From contig NZ_JAIOAO010000001.1 in the NCBI RefSeq assembly GCF_021190955.1, positions 62,001-126,000 of the forward strand: a stretch of DNA of 64,000 nucleotides, in the 5' to 3' direction. The notes beneath the pieces were generated by a model. It was not told the DNA's origin. It saw only the letters and a list, made by a program, of their open reading frames with translations, and searched no databases. A program made the position numbers and the translations under genes. Position 1 is the first letter of the stretch. Each line of letters begins with the position of its first letter. Of this stretch, positions 43,231 through 53,249 are shown one piece after another. This stretch comes from Parachryseolinea silvisoli (GTDB lineage: Bacteria > Bacteroidota > Bacteroidia > Cytophagales > Cyclobacteriaceae).

Positions 43231-46200
43231 TTAGAATTTCAGGTTCAGGTTAACTCCATAGCTCCGGCGCGACGGCAAAGAGCCGTACTCAAAGCCCTGA
43301 CCGTTACCGTTATTATAGCCGGATTCCGGATCGATGTTTGGAATGTCGCTATACAGGATCAGGAGGTTACGCGCCACAAAAGAGAGCGACACATTTTTAA
43401 ACGGGGTACGGGCGTAGAACCGCGAAGGCAGGTCGTACGACACCACCACTTCTCTCAACTTGGCATAGGTGGCGTCGTAGATGAAAATCTCCGGCGAATT
43501 GTCGAGAAAGCCTTGCCAATAATCTTGCGGATTTACAGGAGTCGTATTCGGCTCATAGACTGGGCTGTCGCTGGTACCGGTGTTCACCACACCTTTACCA
43601 ATGTATCCACCGGTGGGTGTCCATGCTCCGGCAGCAACACCGGCCGCCAAACGCGCCTCCTCGGAAGCATACCACGCATCGCGCCCCTCCAGCGTAGCGG
43701 TAGCGGTTCCGTTCTGATATGCCAGCGCGTTGCTCATCGAATAGATATCGGCGCCTACTTTAATATCAACCAGGGCACTAAGCGTAACATTCTTATACGT
43801 AAACGTATTGGTGACGCCGCTCATCCATTTATACACACCATTACCAAGAATCGTCTGGTCGCTCTCGTCCGTGGAAACCGGCATACCCGATGTGTTGTGA
43901 ATAATATTGCCATCCGGGTCGCGCTTCAGTTTCTTCCCGACAATGGAGCCAAAGGCTGCTCCTTCGCGGGCCTGAATGACAGCACCGGCCCATCGCGCTG
44001 CCGACAGCTCATAGGTTTTCACCAGTTCGTGGAGCTTGACAACCTTGTTGACGTTCCGGGTATAATTAACCATCACCTCCCACTTGAAACCGGAAGACAT
44101 CGTGAGTGGTGTGCCGGAAAGCGACAGCTCGATGCCACGGTTTGTGATCTCCCCCGCGTTGATAACCGCGGCATCATAGCCGCCCGTTCTCGGGATCTTC
44201 AGCTTGAGGATTTGATTGACGGTCTTTGAATTGTAATAGGCTGCATCGAGTCTTAATCGGCCTTCCCAGAATTGAAGCTCCGTGCCAAATTCGTAGGAGA
44301 AGGTTTCGGTAGGTTTCAGATCTGCATTGGGAATTTCGTCGTTGGCGATCTGTCCGAGGGGTTTGCCCAGGTGAGAGAAATCCTGTAGTCCATAGGTAAG
44401 GTTTAGCTGATACGGATCGGTATCGCCACCGACCTCGGCCCAGGAAGCTCTGACTTTACCAAACGACAGCATCCTATTGTCCGCGAGCAGATTCGAGAAA
44501 ACAAAACTCCCGGAAACGGCGGGATAGAAATACGAGTTGTTCCCTTTCTTTAAAGTAGACGACCAGTCGTTGCGGAAGGTCCCGTCGATGAAATAAGTAT
44601 CCTTATAGCCGAACTGTGCTGACCCATACACCGAGTTAATCTGTTTTTCAAAATAACGATAGGTATTGCGCTGCGTCTTGAAGTTCGTGATCGTATGAAT
44701 ATCTTCCAGGATAATATCGGAACCTGTAAAATTGAAACTCTCGCGTTTGAAGTGCATGATGTTGCCTCCGACGAACGCATTGAACGTTAAATCCTGACTG
44801 ATCTTCTTGTCGAACTTTAACAGCGCTTCGTAATTATTCTCCACCACACGGGCCGATGTTTCATCCAACGAAGCGAGCTCTACTGTGGGCGTGCCCTTGG
44901 GAGAGAAGTTTGTATAGCGGAAGCTTGTGTAGTCCGTTCCGCCGCGTACTTGCAGGCTCAACCAATTAGTGAACTGGTAATTGACCTGAAGGAAACCCAT
45001 GATGCGGTCTTTGTGAGATTCATTTTGGATCTCATTAATCGACCAATACGGGTTGATCCGATAGATATTGCCACCATTCCAATCATTATAATCTCCTTGT
45101 TTGTTCTTGTATTCTTCCGAAAGCCATTTCTGATCGAAGTTCGGAGCGATGCCCAGAACTGCCAGGCCTACGTTGTTCGGATTGTCCGAAAGCGCAGGAC
45201 GATTCTTAACATTCTCGACCACGTAGTTGACTTTGCCTGCGATCGTAAGTTTCTCTCCTAATTTAAGCGAGGTATTGATCAGGAACGTATTACGATTTAG
45301 GCCGGTGTTGGGAACGATATCCTTGTTTCTTAGGTCGGATAGGGAAACACGGATGTTCGCTTTGTCGGTGCCTCCGGAAAGAGAAACCGTGTTGGTGGCG
45401 GTAGATCCGGGACGGAAGAAACTGAGGATATTATTATTGACTACGCTATACGGTTTGGTTTGACCGTTGTATATCTGAACCGTTTGTGTGGGATCCAGCT
45501 TGGCACCCCAGGCTACCTGGGTAGTCTGCGAGTTGTTTTCAAGCGGCAGTTCGCCATTCCGACCCATGCCATACACGGTCTGATAGTCGTCGAACTTCGA
45601 GAGAACTTTCTCGATAGTATAATTCGAAGAGACTTCAACACCGATCCCTTTCTGATTTTTTCCGGATTTCGTGGTAATGAGGATCACACCATTCGAGGCA
45701 CGGGATCCATACAACGCAGAAGCCGACGCTCCCTTCAAAACAGAAATGGATTCAATGTCTTTGGGGTTGATGTTCGACGCGCCATTGCCGAGATCATAGC
45801 CTCCCCACTGTCCTGCGTCGTCACCCATATCGGAGTTGTCCATCGGGACACCATCGACAACATACAACGGTTGGTTCTTGGAATCAAGACGCGAGTTTCC
45901 GCGGATCACGACGCGCGTTGATCCCGTCGGGCCGGCCGTGGTCGTGGAGATATCGACGCCCGCTACCTTACCCGAGAGGGAGTTGATCGCATTTACTTCC
46001 AGGGCAGTAGAAACTTTGCTGCCATCGATTTCTGTAACGGAGTATCCAATGGCTTTCTTTTCACGCCGGATTCCCAACGCGGTAACGACAACTTCGTTGA
46101 GGTTGGTTAGTTTGCCTTTTAGCGTCACGTCGATCCGCGTCTGGCTGTCAATGGTAATTTCCTGGGCCTCCGTGCCCAGGAAGGAAAAGACGAGGGCGTT

Positions 46201-46422
46201 TCCCTTGGCAACGACAATCGAATAATTCCCGTCGCTGTCGGTAACTGTACCCGAAGTGGTTCCTTTGATAACTACTGAAACTCCCGGCAAAGGCGCGTTA
46301 TCCTCGGCGGAAATCACCTTCCCGGAAATGTTGGCATCCTGTGCCCGCGTCTCGCCGGCCCAAAAAACCAGCAACACAAGCACAAAGCCCAGTCTTTTAA
46401 GCAGCGTAAATCTCTTTATCAT
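43231..46422 (-). CDS. SusC/RagA-type TonB-dependent transporter
   Basis: The 1063-residue outer-membrane transporter begins with a signal peptide (FVLVLLVFWAGETRAQ), a carboxypeptidase-regulatory-like domain (ISGKVISAEDNAPLPGVSVV), and the TonB box and plug (LNEVVVTALGIRREKK). The SusC-specific plug motif follows (NPKDIESISVLKGASASALYGSRASNGVILITTK; given here by position 209-242). The barrel ends YGVNLNLKF with terminal Phe, the normal assembly signal. It imports glycans bound by SusD. The Met at 46422 is chosen because the 8 upstream residues add nothing signal-like. Confidence 0.95.
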   Translation of the reverse strand: MIKRFTLLKRLGFVLVLLVFWAGETRAQDANISGKVISAEDNAPLPGVSVVIKGTTSGTVTDSDGNYSIVVAKGNALVFSFLGTEAQEITIDSQTRIDVTLKGKLTNLNEVVVTALGIRREKKAIGYSVTEIDGSKVSTALEVNAINSLSGKVAGVDISTTTAGPTGSTRVVIRGNSRLDSKNQPLYVVDGVPMDNSDMGDDAGQWGGYDLGNGASNINPKDIESISVLKGASASALYGSRASNGVILITTKSGKNQKGIGVEVSSNYTIEKVLSKFDDYQTVYGMGRNGELPLENNSQTTQVAWGAKLDPTQTVQIYNGQTKPYSVVNNNILSFFRPGSTATNTVSLSGGTDKANIRVSLSDLRNKDIVPNTGLNRNTFLINTSLKLGEKLTIAGKVNYVVENVKNRPALSDNPNNVGLAVLGIAPNFDQKWLSEEYKNKQGDYNDWNGGNIYRINPYWSINEIQNESHKDRIMGFLQVNYQFTNWLSLQVRGGTDYTSFRYTNFSPKGTPTVELASLDETSARVVENNYEALLKFDKKISQDLTFNAFVGGNIMHFKRESFNFTGSDIILEDIHTITNFKTQRNTYRYFEKQINSVYGSAQFGYKDTYFIDGTFRNDWSSTLKKGNNSYFYPAVSGSFVFSNLLADNRMLSFGKVRASWAEVGGDTDPYQLNLTYGLQDFSHLGKPLGQIANDEIPNADLKPTETFSYEFGTELQFWEGRLRLDAAYYNSKTVNQILKLKIPRTGGYDAAVINAGEITNRGIELSLSGTPLTMSSGFKWEVMVNYTRNVNKVVKLHELVKTYELSAARWAGAVIQAREGAAFGSIVGKKLKRDPDGNIIHNTSGMPVSTDESDQTILGNGVYKWMSGVTNTFTYKNVTLSALVDIKVGADIYSMSNALAYQNGTATATLEGRDAWYASEEARLAAGVAAGAWTPTGGYIGKGVVNTGTSDSPVYEPNTTPVNPQDYWQGFLDNSPEIFIYDATYAKLREVVVSYDLPSRFYARTPFKNVSLSFVARNLLILYSDIPNIDPESGYNNGNGQGFEYGSLPSRRSYGVNLNLKF

Positions 46423-46667
46423 GAAGGTTAGGTTTAGGTAGGACATTCTTTTGCCTGGTAAATAGGCAATACAATATTTTACTATTTGCCACCTAACCGA
46501 AATTATTGTGGGCTACAAGATTACCTCGCAGCCATGGCTCAGGGGCTACACCGCAAGATTTTATTGGGATTTGGAGGGAGTTTGAGGGACATTGGGGGCT
46601 ACTGAAGAAAAGTCCGTAGCGGGTGAGAGCCGGATAGCATGAGGATGGCACTACAGGGATAGAAGGC

Positions 46668-49637
46668 TTATCCTAGCGTATTCAGGAATTTGCTGATGTC
46701 TTCTTCCGGGGATAGGCCTAACTTCTTGCGCAACCGGTATCGGGCCATCTTAACGCTCGTGGAAGAGATGCCCATCGCTTCAGCAATGTCCCTGGAGGGA
46801 ATGCTGATACGATACAAGGCACACAAACGCAGATCGTTGCTTGTAAGGTCCGGGAACTTTGCTTTCAGCGTTTCTGAAAAACCGCCATGCACCCGGTTGA
46901 AATTGGCACTAAACTCTTTCCACTCCTTTTCCGGGCTGAAATTGTAATTGATCATCTGTACCAGATTCCGAAAATCACGCAGGTTCGACGAGCCGGGATG
47001 ACGGATAACTTCCTTCAACTTCGTTTTCAACTCATCGAGCAACCGGTTCTTTTGAATGATCAGCAGCGCATAGTTTGTGAGCTCCTTGCTCCTGGCTTCC
47101 AATTCATCGTTCAGCTTCTGATGGATGAGCTCTGCATGCTTCATTTGCGTTTCCAGCAGGAGCTTGTTCTTTTCTTCAATTTCGGCAGTGCGCTGATCGA
47201 CCAGGCTCGCCAGGATCTCTTTTTGCTTTCTTATCGAGCTCACTTTGAACCTGTAGGCTCCATATAAAACCAGCGCTATAAAAACGATCACCAGGGCGTT
47301 AAACCACCAGGTCTTCCAGAACGGCGGCTTGATGACGATCGTCAGCGTCGTCGCGCTTTCGTTCCAAACGCCATCATTGTTAGAGGCTTTAACCTTAAAG
47401 GTGTAGGTACCGGGATCAAGGTTCGTATAGGTCGCTGAATTGATATGCCCCGCATAGATCCACTCCTTATCGAAGGGCTCCAGCTGATATGCATAACTGT
47501 TCTTGTCGGAATGCGTGAAATTGAGCGCCGCAAACCGGAGGCTGAAAACAGACTGTGTATGGTCCAGCGTAATTTCTGCCGTCTCACCGATAGCGCGCTG
47601 CAGCGGAGACTGAGGGCCTATCGGAACGGGCTTGTTGAAGAGAAAGACGTCTGTGATCACCACAGGCGGAACAAAGGTATTCTGCCGTATGTGGTGCGGA
47701 AGGAACGAAGTAGCACCCTGGATATTTCCGAAGAACATTCTGCCTTCCTTATTTTTAAAACTGGCGCCTGTATTAAACTCTGCGCTTGTCAATCCGGCTC
47801 TCATGTCGAAATTCGTGAATTCTTTTTTTCTGACATCCAGCCGCGAGATTCCTTTGTTAGTGCTAAGCCAGAGGTTGCCCTGGACATCTTCTAATATCCC
47901 ATAGACGATATTTCCGGCGAGGCCATCCTCTTCCTGATAATCCGTGAACATGCCGGTACGGTAATCGTATCGATTGATACCGCCACCGTGAGTTCCCATC
48001 CATAAGCTCTTCTCTGCATCTTCGTAAACACATAACACATTATTATTGCTGATACTGTTCTCTCCTTCGTGGTGATAAAATGATGTGAACGTGCTGTCTT
48101 CTTGGTTAAAGGCGTTGAGTCCGGAAACCGTTCCTATCCACAACTTATTGCGACTGTCTCTAAAGATCGAACGGATCGTGTTCGAGCTAATGGTACGTTC
48201 GTCTTTGAGGGTGTTCGTAAAATGACGAAACTTTTTGCTCTTGACATCGAACAGATTCAGCCCGCCTTTATTGGTACCGATCCAGATAGCGTCGCCGTCC
48301 ACATACATACTCCACACACTGTTATCGCTTAACCCATTGGACTGATCGTAAGTCGTGAATCTTCCAGTAGACGGAGTGAATACCGACAACCCGTTCGCAT
48401 ACGTTCCGATATAAAGCTCACCTGCTCTTTCCGCCAGGCAGAGAATGGTATTCCCGGCAATACTATTACTGCCTGCTTTTTTATAATAATGGGTCGTTCC
48501 TTTTTCTTTCCGGATAAGGCCTCCACCGTCTGTTCCCATCCACAGGCCATTTCGATCCTCGTAAATTGCCAACACCGAATTGCTTTCGTCGGAATTCCTG
48601 ATCTCGTGATAAGGTTGAAGGTGCGTAAATGCTGTATCGGTCTTGTCGAAGAGGTAGGCACCTCCATGATAAGTTCCCAACCACATATCTCCCTTGACGT
48701 CATGATAGAACGAGAGTACAACATCGGTGCCATTCTCCTGGCGTTCGCCGAGAGGCGTGAATAGTCCTGTGCGCTTGTTCAACAAAAAGGTTCCTCCCTT
48801 GTCAGTGCCTATCCAAAGATTTCCCTCCTTGTCGTCCAGCATGGCACGCACCGGATATTTGTTTTTCAATGCTGTATATTCCTGAAAGATGCCATGAGCA
48901 TCCTCAAATCGAACAAGTACACCGTCTTCCTTTCCAATCCAGATGTCGCCTTCGTTATCCTGAAGAATACAAGTAATGGCATTGTACTCCTTACCTCTAC
49001 TTCGTGTGCTGATATTCAACAACGTGAATGTACCTTGAGTCTCATCAAATTGCATAAGCTCGCCGATAGAGGTTCCTACCCACAGCCTTCCTTTTTTATC
49101 CTGACACAATGCTCTCACCGAGTTTGCGTTCTGGATGCTGTCGTTAATGCGGTAGTGATTGAATTTCTTTGTGACGCGGCTAAACCGGAATAATCCTCCT
49201 GACGCACCTATCCAGAGATATTCATTATTAGAAGACCCCGCAATGCACCAGGCAGGTCGCATGGCATATTGTCCTCCTTCATAAAAATCGTAATTGGAAA
49301 AATTATTCGCGTCGCGGTTAAAACGTGAGAGTCCCGACCGCGTGCCGAACCAGGTTATTTTATCCGCGTCTTCATAGGCGGCATACACATCGCTGCTGGA
49401 TATGCTGTTGGAATCGGACGCCAGGTTCTTGTACGTAGTGAATGTAACGCCATCGTACCGGTTCAATCCGTTTTGTGTACCAAACCACATGAACCCGCGG
49501 CTATCCTGAAAAATAGTGTTAATAGTATTTTGGGAGAGGCCGTCTTCGATGGAAAGCTGCTGAAGCCGGACCTTTTTCTGAGCATAGCAACCTGTCGCCT
49601 GTAACAGCACCAGGAAAAGGAAGATCGTTCGCATCAT
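46668..49637 (-). CDS. One-component regulator: two-component-type beta-propeller sensor fused to LuxR helix-turn-helix
   Basis: The 989-residue protein has a signal peptide (TIFLFLVLLQATGCYAQ) and about fourteen Reg_prop repeats (for example SRGFMWFGTQNGLNRYDG, KGRLWVGTSIGEL, RNKLWIGTVSGLNAF) forming two propellers. A Y_Y_Y domain follows (YAYQLEPFDKEWIYAG, then NLDPGTYTFKVKASNNDG), one membrane helix (WWFNALVIVFIALVLYGAYR), a coiled coil, and a C-terminal LuxR-like helix-turn-helix (LTSNDLRLCALYRI, SSTSVKMARYRLRKKLG). The histidine kinase and receiver of hybrid two-component sensors are absent. It is upstream of susC on the same strand and probably activates this locus when glycan is bound. 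Confidence 0.88.
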   Translation of the reverse strand: MMRTIFLFLVLLQATGCYAQKKVRLQQLSIEDGLSQNTINTIFQDSRGFMWFGTQNGLNRYDGVTFTTYKNLASDSNSISSSDVYAAYEDADKITWFGTRSGLSRFNRDANNFSNYDFYEGGQYAMRPAWCIAGSSNNEYLWIGASGGLFRFSRVTKKFNHYRINDSIQNANSVRALCQDKKGRLWVGTSIGELMQFDETQGTFTLLNISTRSRGKEYNAITCILQDNEGDIWIGKEDGVLVRFEDAHGIFQEYTALKNKYPVRAMLDDKEGNLWIGTDKGGTFLLNKRTGLFTPLGERQENGTDVVLSFYHDVKGDMWLGTYHGGAYLFDKTDTAFTHLQPYHEIRNSDESNSVLAIYEDRNGLWMGTDGGGLIRKEKGTTHYYKKAGSNSIAGNTILCLAERAGELYIGTYANGLSVFTPSTGRFTTYDQSNGLSDNSVWSMYVDGDAIWIGTNKGGLNLFDVKSKKFRHFTNTLKDERTISSNTIRSIFRDSRNKLWIGTVSGLNAFNQEDSTFTSFYHHEGENSISNNNVLCVYEDAEKSLWMGTHGGGINRYDYRTGMFTDYQEEDGLAGNIVYGILEDVQGNLWLSTNKGISRLDVRKKEFTNFDMRAGLTSAEFNTGASFKNKEGRMFFGNIQGATSFLPHHIRQNTFVPPVVITDVFLFNKPVPIGPQSPLQRAIGETAEITLDHTQSVFSLRFAALNFTHSDKNSYAYQLEPFDKEWIYAGHINSATYTNLDPGTYTFKVKASNNDGVWNESATTLTIVIKPPFWKTWWFNALVIVFIALVLYGAYRFKVSSIRKQKEILASLVDQRTAEIEEKNKLLLETQMKHAELIHQKLNDELEARSKELTNYALLIIQKNRLLDELKTKLKEVIRHPGSSNLRDFRNLVQMINYNFSPEKEWKEFSANFNRVHGGFSETLKAKFPDLTSNDLRLCALYRISIPSRDIAEAMGISSTSVKMARYRLRKKLGLSPEEDISKFLNTLG

Positions 49638-49746
49638 ACGCCGGGGATTCACACTCGGAAAGAGAAAAATAGAAAAAAAAGCTGTGATTTCCCTATCCTA
49701 CAAAAAATGGAAGAAACCCCCGGGCTAAAATAAATCACTCTCCATC

Positions 49747-49866
49747 TTACAGCTTGATGACAGTCCCCCGGATGGGCTGACCAGACAGGTCCGCTACGGT
49801 TCCCGCTGCATCTATTGTCTTTAATGAACAAACGGTAGCGAAAGGTACGGCGCACGGCCGAACCCA
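49747..49866 (-). pseudogene. Possible remnant of the C-terminus of a secreted enzyme or adhesin
   Basis: On the minus strand the frame ending at 49747 reads TIDAAGTVADLSGQPIRG then TVIKL and stop. A neighbouring frame just upstream reads SAVRRTFRYRLFIKDN. Together they look like the last strands of a beta-sandwich protein joined across a frameshift, but no complete domain is visible. It lies between the regulator and the AT-rich AraC gene. This is a weak call; chance similarity is possible. Confidence 0.25.
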
Positions 49867-49881
49867 TTTCGTTTTGATTAA

Positions 49882-50772
49882 TTAATTTACAAATTGCTTT
49901 TTATAGGCTGTGGGCAACATGCCTGTTTCTTTTTTAAAAAGGCGGGAAAAGTAAGACATATTTTCAAACCCTAAATCGTATGCTATCTCAGAAACAGCTT
50001 TATCTTTCTTTCTCAGCCTGTTTTTTGCTTCGTTGATGAGTGCAATATGAATAAGTTCAATAGCCGTTTTACCGGTTTCCACTTTCAACAGATCAGTAAG
50101 GTATCGCGAAGAAATATTCAACCTGCTTGCCAGATCTCCGACCGAAGGCAGTCCCGTATCATCAAGTGAGCCATCTTTAATGTATTTCTGCAAGATTTTA
50201 TTAAACTCAGTTACCGTTTTCCCGGAAAGTTGTTTTCGGTTGATGAATTGTCTTTTATAAAACCGCTCAGCATATTTGAGCATCGAATTGATGCCTGCGA
50301 GTATAATCTCTTTACTGAATTCATCTTCACTGTTATTGTATTCCTGCTCTATCGTGTAAAAAATATTCCAAATAATTTTTTCCTCCTTTGGTGCCAGGTG
50401 GAGAGCTTCATTTGTTTCGTAATCAAAAAAAGAATAACGCTGAATGTCTTCATGCAATGATTGTCCGGCCAGGAAATCTTCATGAAAAACTAAAATATAT
50501 CCATCGTCTTCAAATTCTAAATTCCGCATTTCGATCACCTGGCGTGGCTTCGTAAATAGCATAGAACCCGTTTCATGATCAAATTTGGTTCGCCCATACA
50601 ATACATAACCGGCTTTTACTTTTTTTAATCCGATCATGTAGAAATCGCTGGTGTATTCTGCACTATCTATTTTGATTTCACGATTGATTCGCAACAAACC
50701 CAACATAGGATGTTCGGGCAATGGCAGATTGTTAGCCACTGCCATTTCACTGATTGATTTAAAATGTCTCAT
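49882..50772 (-). CDS. AraC-family transcriptional regulator
   Basis: The 296-residue protein has a cupin-like N-terminal half (SAEYTSDFYMIGLKKVKAGYV, TGSMLFTKPRQVIEM) and a C-terminal AraC double helix-turn-helix (GDLASRLNISSRYLTDLLKV, KAVSEIAYDLGFENMSYFSR, LFKKETGMLPTAYK). The gene is clearly more AT-rich than the polysaccharide locus, like the SDR gene upstream of it. Two 14-bp direct repeats lie directly before its start. It probably controls the SDR gene and itself. Confidence 0.92.
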   Translation of the reverse strand: MRHFKSISEMAVANNLPLPEHPMLGLLRINREIKIDSAEYTSDFYMIGLKKVKAGYVLYGRTKFDHETGSMLFTKPRQVIEMRNLEFEDDGYILVFHEDFLAGQSLHEDIQRYSFFDYETNEALHLAPKEEKIIWNIFYTIEQEYNNSEDEFSKEIILAGINSMLKYAERFYKRQFINRKQLSGKTVTEFNKILQKYIKDGSLDDTGLPSVGDLASRLNISSRYLTDLLKVETGKTAIELIHIALINEAKNRLRKKDKAVSEIAYDLGFENMSYFSRLFKKETGMLPTAYKKQFVN

Positions 50773-50773
50773 T

Positions 50774-50810
50774 TTATTGCTCTTAAATGCTTCATCTTAT
50801 TACTCTTAAA
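50774..50810. repeat. Direct repeats before the AraC gene, probable operator
   Basis: TTATTGCTCTTAAA (50774-50787) and TTATTACTCTTAAA (50797-50810) differ at one base and are 23 bp apart, about two helical turns. AraC-type proteins bind such direct repeats. They lie between the AraC start (50772) and the SDR stop (50874). Confidence 0.55.
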
Positions 50811-50873
50811 GTTAAACAATTAACGAAGAAAGAAATTAATAAGCCTATCTGTTATATAGAGGGACAACGCTGT

Positions 50874-51641
50874 TTATGATTGAAGCTGGCTGGAATTTTC
50901 CGCCGGATTCACTAATCCATATGCTATTTTAGGGAACAGGCGATTGGCCAGGTAAACCACTTTGGTGATACCGACACGTATAGTAAAGCGGTTGTTTTTG
51001 ATGCCGTCAATCAATGCGTTTACCAATTTTTCCGGAGGGATTCCTTTTGTCTCAACGTGTTCTGTCATACTTGTTGCTACCACGGGTGGTATCAGCTCAA
51101 ACACTTTCACCTTGCTGTGTAGTATTTTTAAATGATCTCTCAGTGATACTGTGTAAAAGCGCATGGCCGCTTTGCTGGCAGAGTAGGTCGGAGCAAGATT
51201 TAATGGTACGTAACTTAAGAGGGAAGAGGTATTGATAATGGCGCCTTCTTTCCTTGATTTCAGCATCTCGATGAACAGGTTGTTCAGGCGGATCACCCCC
51301 AGGTAGTTGATGTCCATTTCATACTTAGCCAATTCAAAATGTTTATCATTGGCTATGCCGAGATTCTGCGGGCCGCTCATAACGCCCGCATTATTGTAAA
51401 GAATATCAATCCCCCCAAGCTCCTTAATCTTCTTAAAAAGCAATTGTGCGTCATCTGCGTTGGCTACATCACTTTTTATGGCTGTTACTGCGGGATATAA
51501 TTTTTTAGCTTCGTCCAATTTCTCCTGGTTTCTACCGGTGATAATCACTTTTGCACCATTCGATAAAAATTGCTTCGCTGCTTCCAAACCGATACCGGCC
51601 GTACCGCCGGTTATCAATATTGTTTTTCCTTTTAGTTCCAT
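50874..51641 (-). CDS. Short-chain dehydrogenase/reductase (DltE-like)
   Basis: The 255 residues carry the nucleotide motif TGGTAGIG (11-18), DVANADD, the NNAG motif (YNNAGVMSG), catalytic Ser (NTSSLLS) and YSASKAAMR with catalytic Tyr and Lys. The sequence resembles the DltE/YdfG-type oxidoreductases often found beside AraC genes in Bacteroidota. The gene is AT-rich relative to its surroundings, consistent with transfer. Substrate unknown. It is upstream of and co-oriented with the AraC gene (101-bp gap). Confidence 0.9.
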   Translation of the reverse strand: MELKGKTILITGGTAGIGLEAAKQFLSNGAKVIITGRNQEKLDEAKKLYPAVTAIKSDVANADDAQLLFKKIKELGGIDILYNNAGVMSGPQNLGIANDKHFELAKYEMDINYLGVIRLNNLFIEMLKSRKEGAIINTSSLLSYVPLNLAPTYSASKAAMRFYTVSLRDHLKILHSKVKVFELIPPVVATSMTEHVETKGIPPEKLVNALIDGIKNNRFTIRVGITKVVYLANRLFPKIAYGLVNPAENSSQLQS

Positions 51642-52081
51642 GATCTTATTTTTAAGTATTTATAAATTGTTTGACAATACAAAACTAGCATCACCTGATG
51701 CCTGCCTTCTAACCCAAAAGGAGGAACGTCTGACACAAAATGACGGAACAGCCGGATTTCGAGAATTGGCCGGGAGATATAACAACGGTGAGAAAACACA
51801 CCCTACAATTATTAAATATTTCTAAATTCTATTTTTTTGTATCCCCGTAGCCTCACTTGCTATAAATGCGTGGGATATACGCCCATCTTCTTTAAAACCA
51901 CAAATCCCGATGCCAGGGGGATAAGTGTACTACAAACAGAGATGCTGTATCGATTTATATTGCGCCCCTAAGTGATTTTTATCAGCCATTACAATATAAA
52001 TCCTGGTATCTTTGCATATTCCCCTACCTGTACCGTTCCGTACCGTTGTTTCTATAGATCGTTTCATGTAAACCCACTAAA
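51642..52081. other. AT-rich intergenic region with a promoter for the kinase cluster
   Basis: This 440-bp divergent region contains TATCTTTG at 52007-52014, a full match to the Bacteroidota -7 consensus, 67 bp before the ATG at 52082. The half near 51642 presumably promotes the SDR gene but no clear element was seen. Short open frames here lack coding character. Confidence 0.45.
52007..52014 (+). promoter_or_regulatory. Bacteroidota -7 promoter element of the phosphorelay cluster
   Basis: TATCTTTG matches TAnnTTTG and is followed by CATATTCCCC, with 67 bp to the start codon at 52082. Confidence 0.6.
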
Positions 52082-53245
52082 ATGGATGAAAAGACAGTAA
52101 AAATTCTGATCGTCGAAGACAACCAGGACGACCTGAGACTGATCGAGCACGCGCTCCGTAAAGGGAAGCTGCACTTTGTCAACGAGTGTGTTGATACGTT
52201 GGCAGAGTTTAGCGAAGCATTGTATCGGTTTAAGCCGGATATTGTGTTGTCGGATCATGGCATGCCTCAATTCAACTCCATTGAGGCGTTAAACATGTGT
52301 CTGCAGGAACATGCCGACACGCCCTTCATACTGGTTACCGGGACTGTTTCAGATGACTATGCCATTGCCTGCCTGAAGTATGGCGTTGACGACTATATCC
52401 TGAAATCCAATCTTTCGCGACTGCCCACCGCCGTGCAAAGCGCCATAAAAAAACGAGGATTGGAAAAACTCAAAAAAGAAGCAGAAGTAATGCTAAAAAG
52501 GCGTAATGAGGAATTGCTGAAAGTAAATACGGAACTGGATAATTTTGTATACAGTGTTTCTCATAATTTGCGCGGCCCCTTGATGTCGGTGGTGGGGTTG
52601 CTCAATGTGGCTAAAAGTCTACCGATGGACGATGAGATGGATGGGCTTCATTGCATGATGCGGTCGAGTCTTTCGAAACTGGATGATACCTTAAAAGATA
52701 TCGTTGATTTTTCCCGGAATTCACGAAACGACATCACACGCGACGAAATTAACTGGGGCGCTATACTTGAACGTTCATTTGCCGGGGTAGAATATCTTTA
52801 TACTTCTGGTCAACTTATCAGAAGTCAGACGCTGCAAACCGAAGTTAGCTTTTTTACAGACACCAAGCGATTAGAAATTATCCTTAATAATTTATTAGAG
52901 AATGCTATAGGCTATCGCACTGAAACCAGAACCCTTCATATTAGCATTGACGTTCGCACTTCGGATGAATCTGCTGTTATCATTCTAAAGGACAATGGCA
53001 TTGGAATCGGAAAAGATATCCTGCCGAACATATATACCATGTTCTACCGGGGAACGGAAGAGAGCCAGGGCGCAGGCCTCGGGCTTTATATCACGAAAGA
53101 AATTGTGGATAAGCTCAAAGGAACTATTGTCATTACCTCCGTGGCAGGCAAAGGAACAACCGTTACCCTGACCCTACCCAATAAACAGACCGGTGCTCCT
53201 GCTGTCCTGGAAAGCCAGCGTTTTAAAGATCTTGTATCAACCTAA
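52082..53245 (+). CDS. Receiver-first hybrid histidine kinase
   Basis: The 387-residue soluble protein has an N-terminal receiver domain (ILIVEDNQDD, phospho-acceptor Asp58 in IVLSDHGMP, Lys near 109) and a short coiled coil. A HisKA domain carries His161 in YSVSHNLRGPLMS, and the HATPase has NNLLENAIGY, KDNGIGIG and GAGLGLYITKEIVD. There is no output domain. Receiver-first kinases of this type act as relays downstream of other kinases. It is followed 4 bp later by the repeat-rich PAS kinase on the same strand. Confidence 0.9.
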   Translation: MDEKTVKILIVEDNQDDLRLIEHALRKGKLHFVNECVDTLAEFSEALYRFKPDIVLSDHGMPQFNSIEALNMCLQEHADTPFILVTGTVSDDYAIACLKYGVDDYILKSNLSRLPTAVQSAIKKRGLEKLKKEAEVMLKRRNEELLKVNTELDNFVYSVSHNLRGPLMSVVGLLNVAKSLPMDDEMDGLHCMMRSSLSKLDDTLKDIVDFSRNSRNDITRDEINWGAILERSFAGVEYLYTSGQLIRSQTLQTEVSFFTDTKRLEIILNNLLENAIGYRTETRTLHISIDVRTSDESAVIILKDNGIGIGKDILPNIYTMFYRGTEESQGAGLGLYITKEIVDKLKGTIVITSVAGKGTTVTLTLPNKQTGAPAVLESQRFKDLVST

Positions 53246-53249
53246 CACT

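Noticed and set aside
51460-51825. A plus-strand frame across the SDR gene start
   Set aside because: Its first half is antisense to the SDR gene and its second half lies in AT-rich intergenic DNA.
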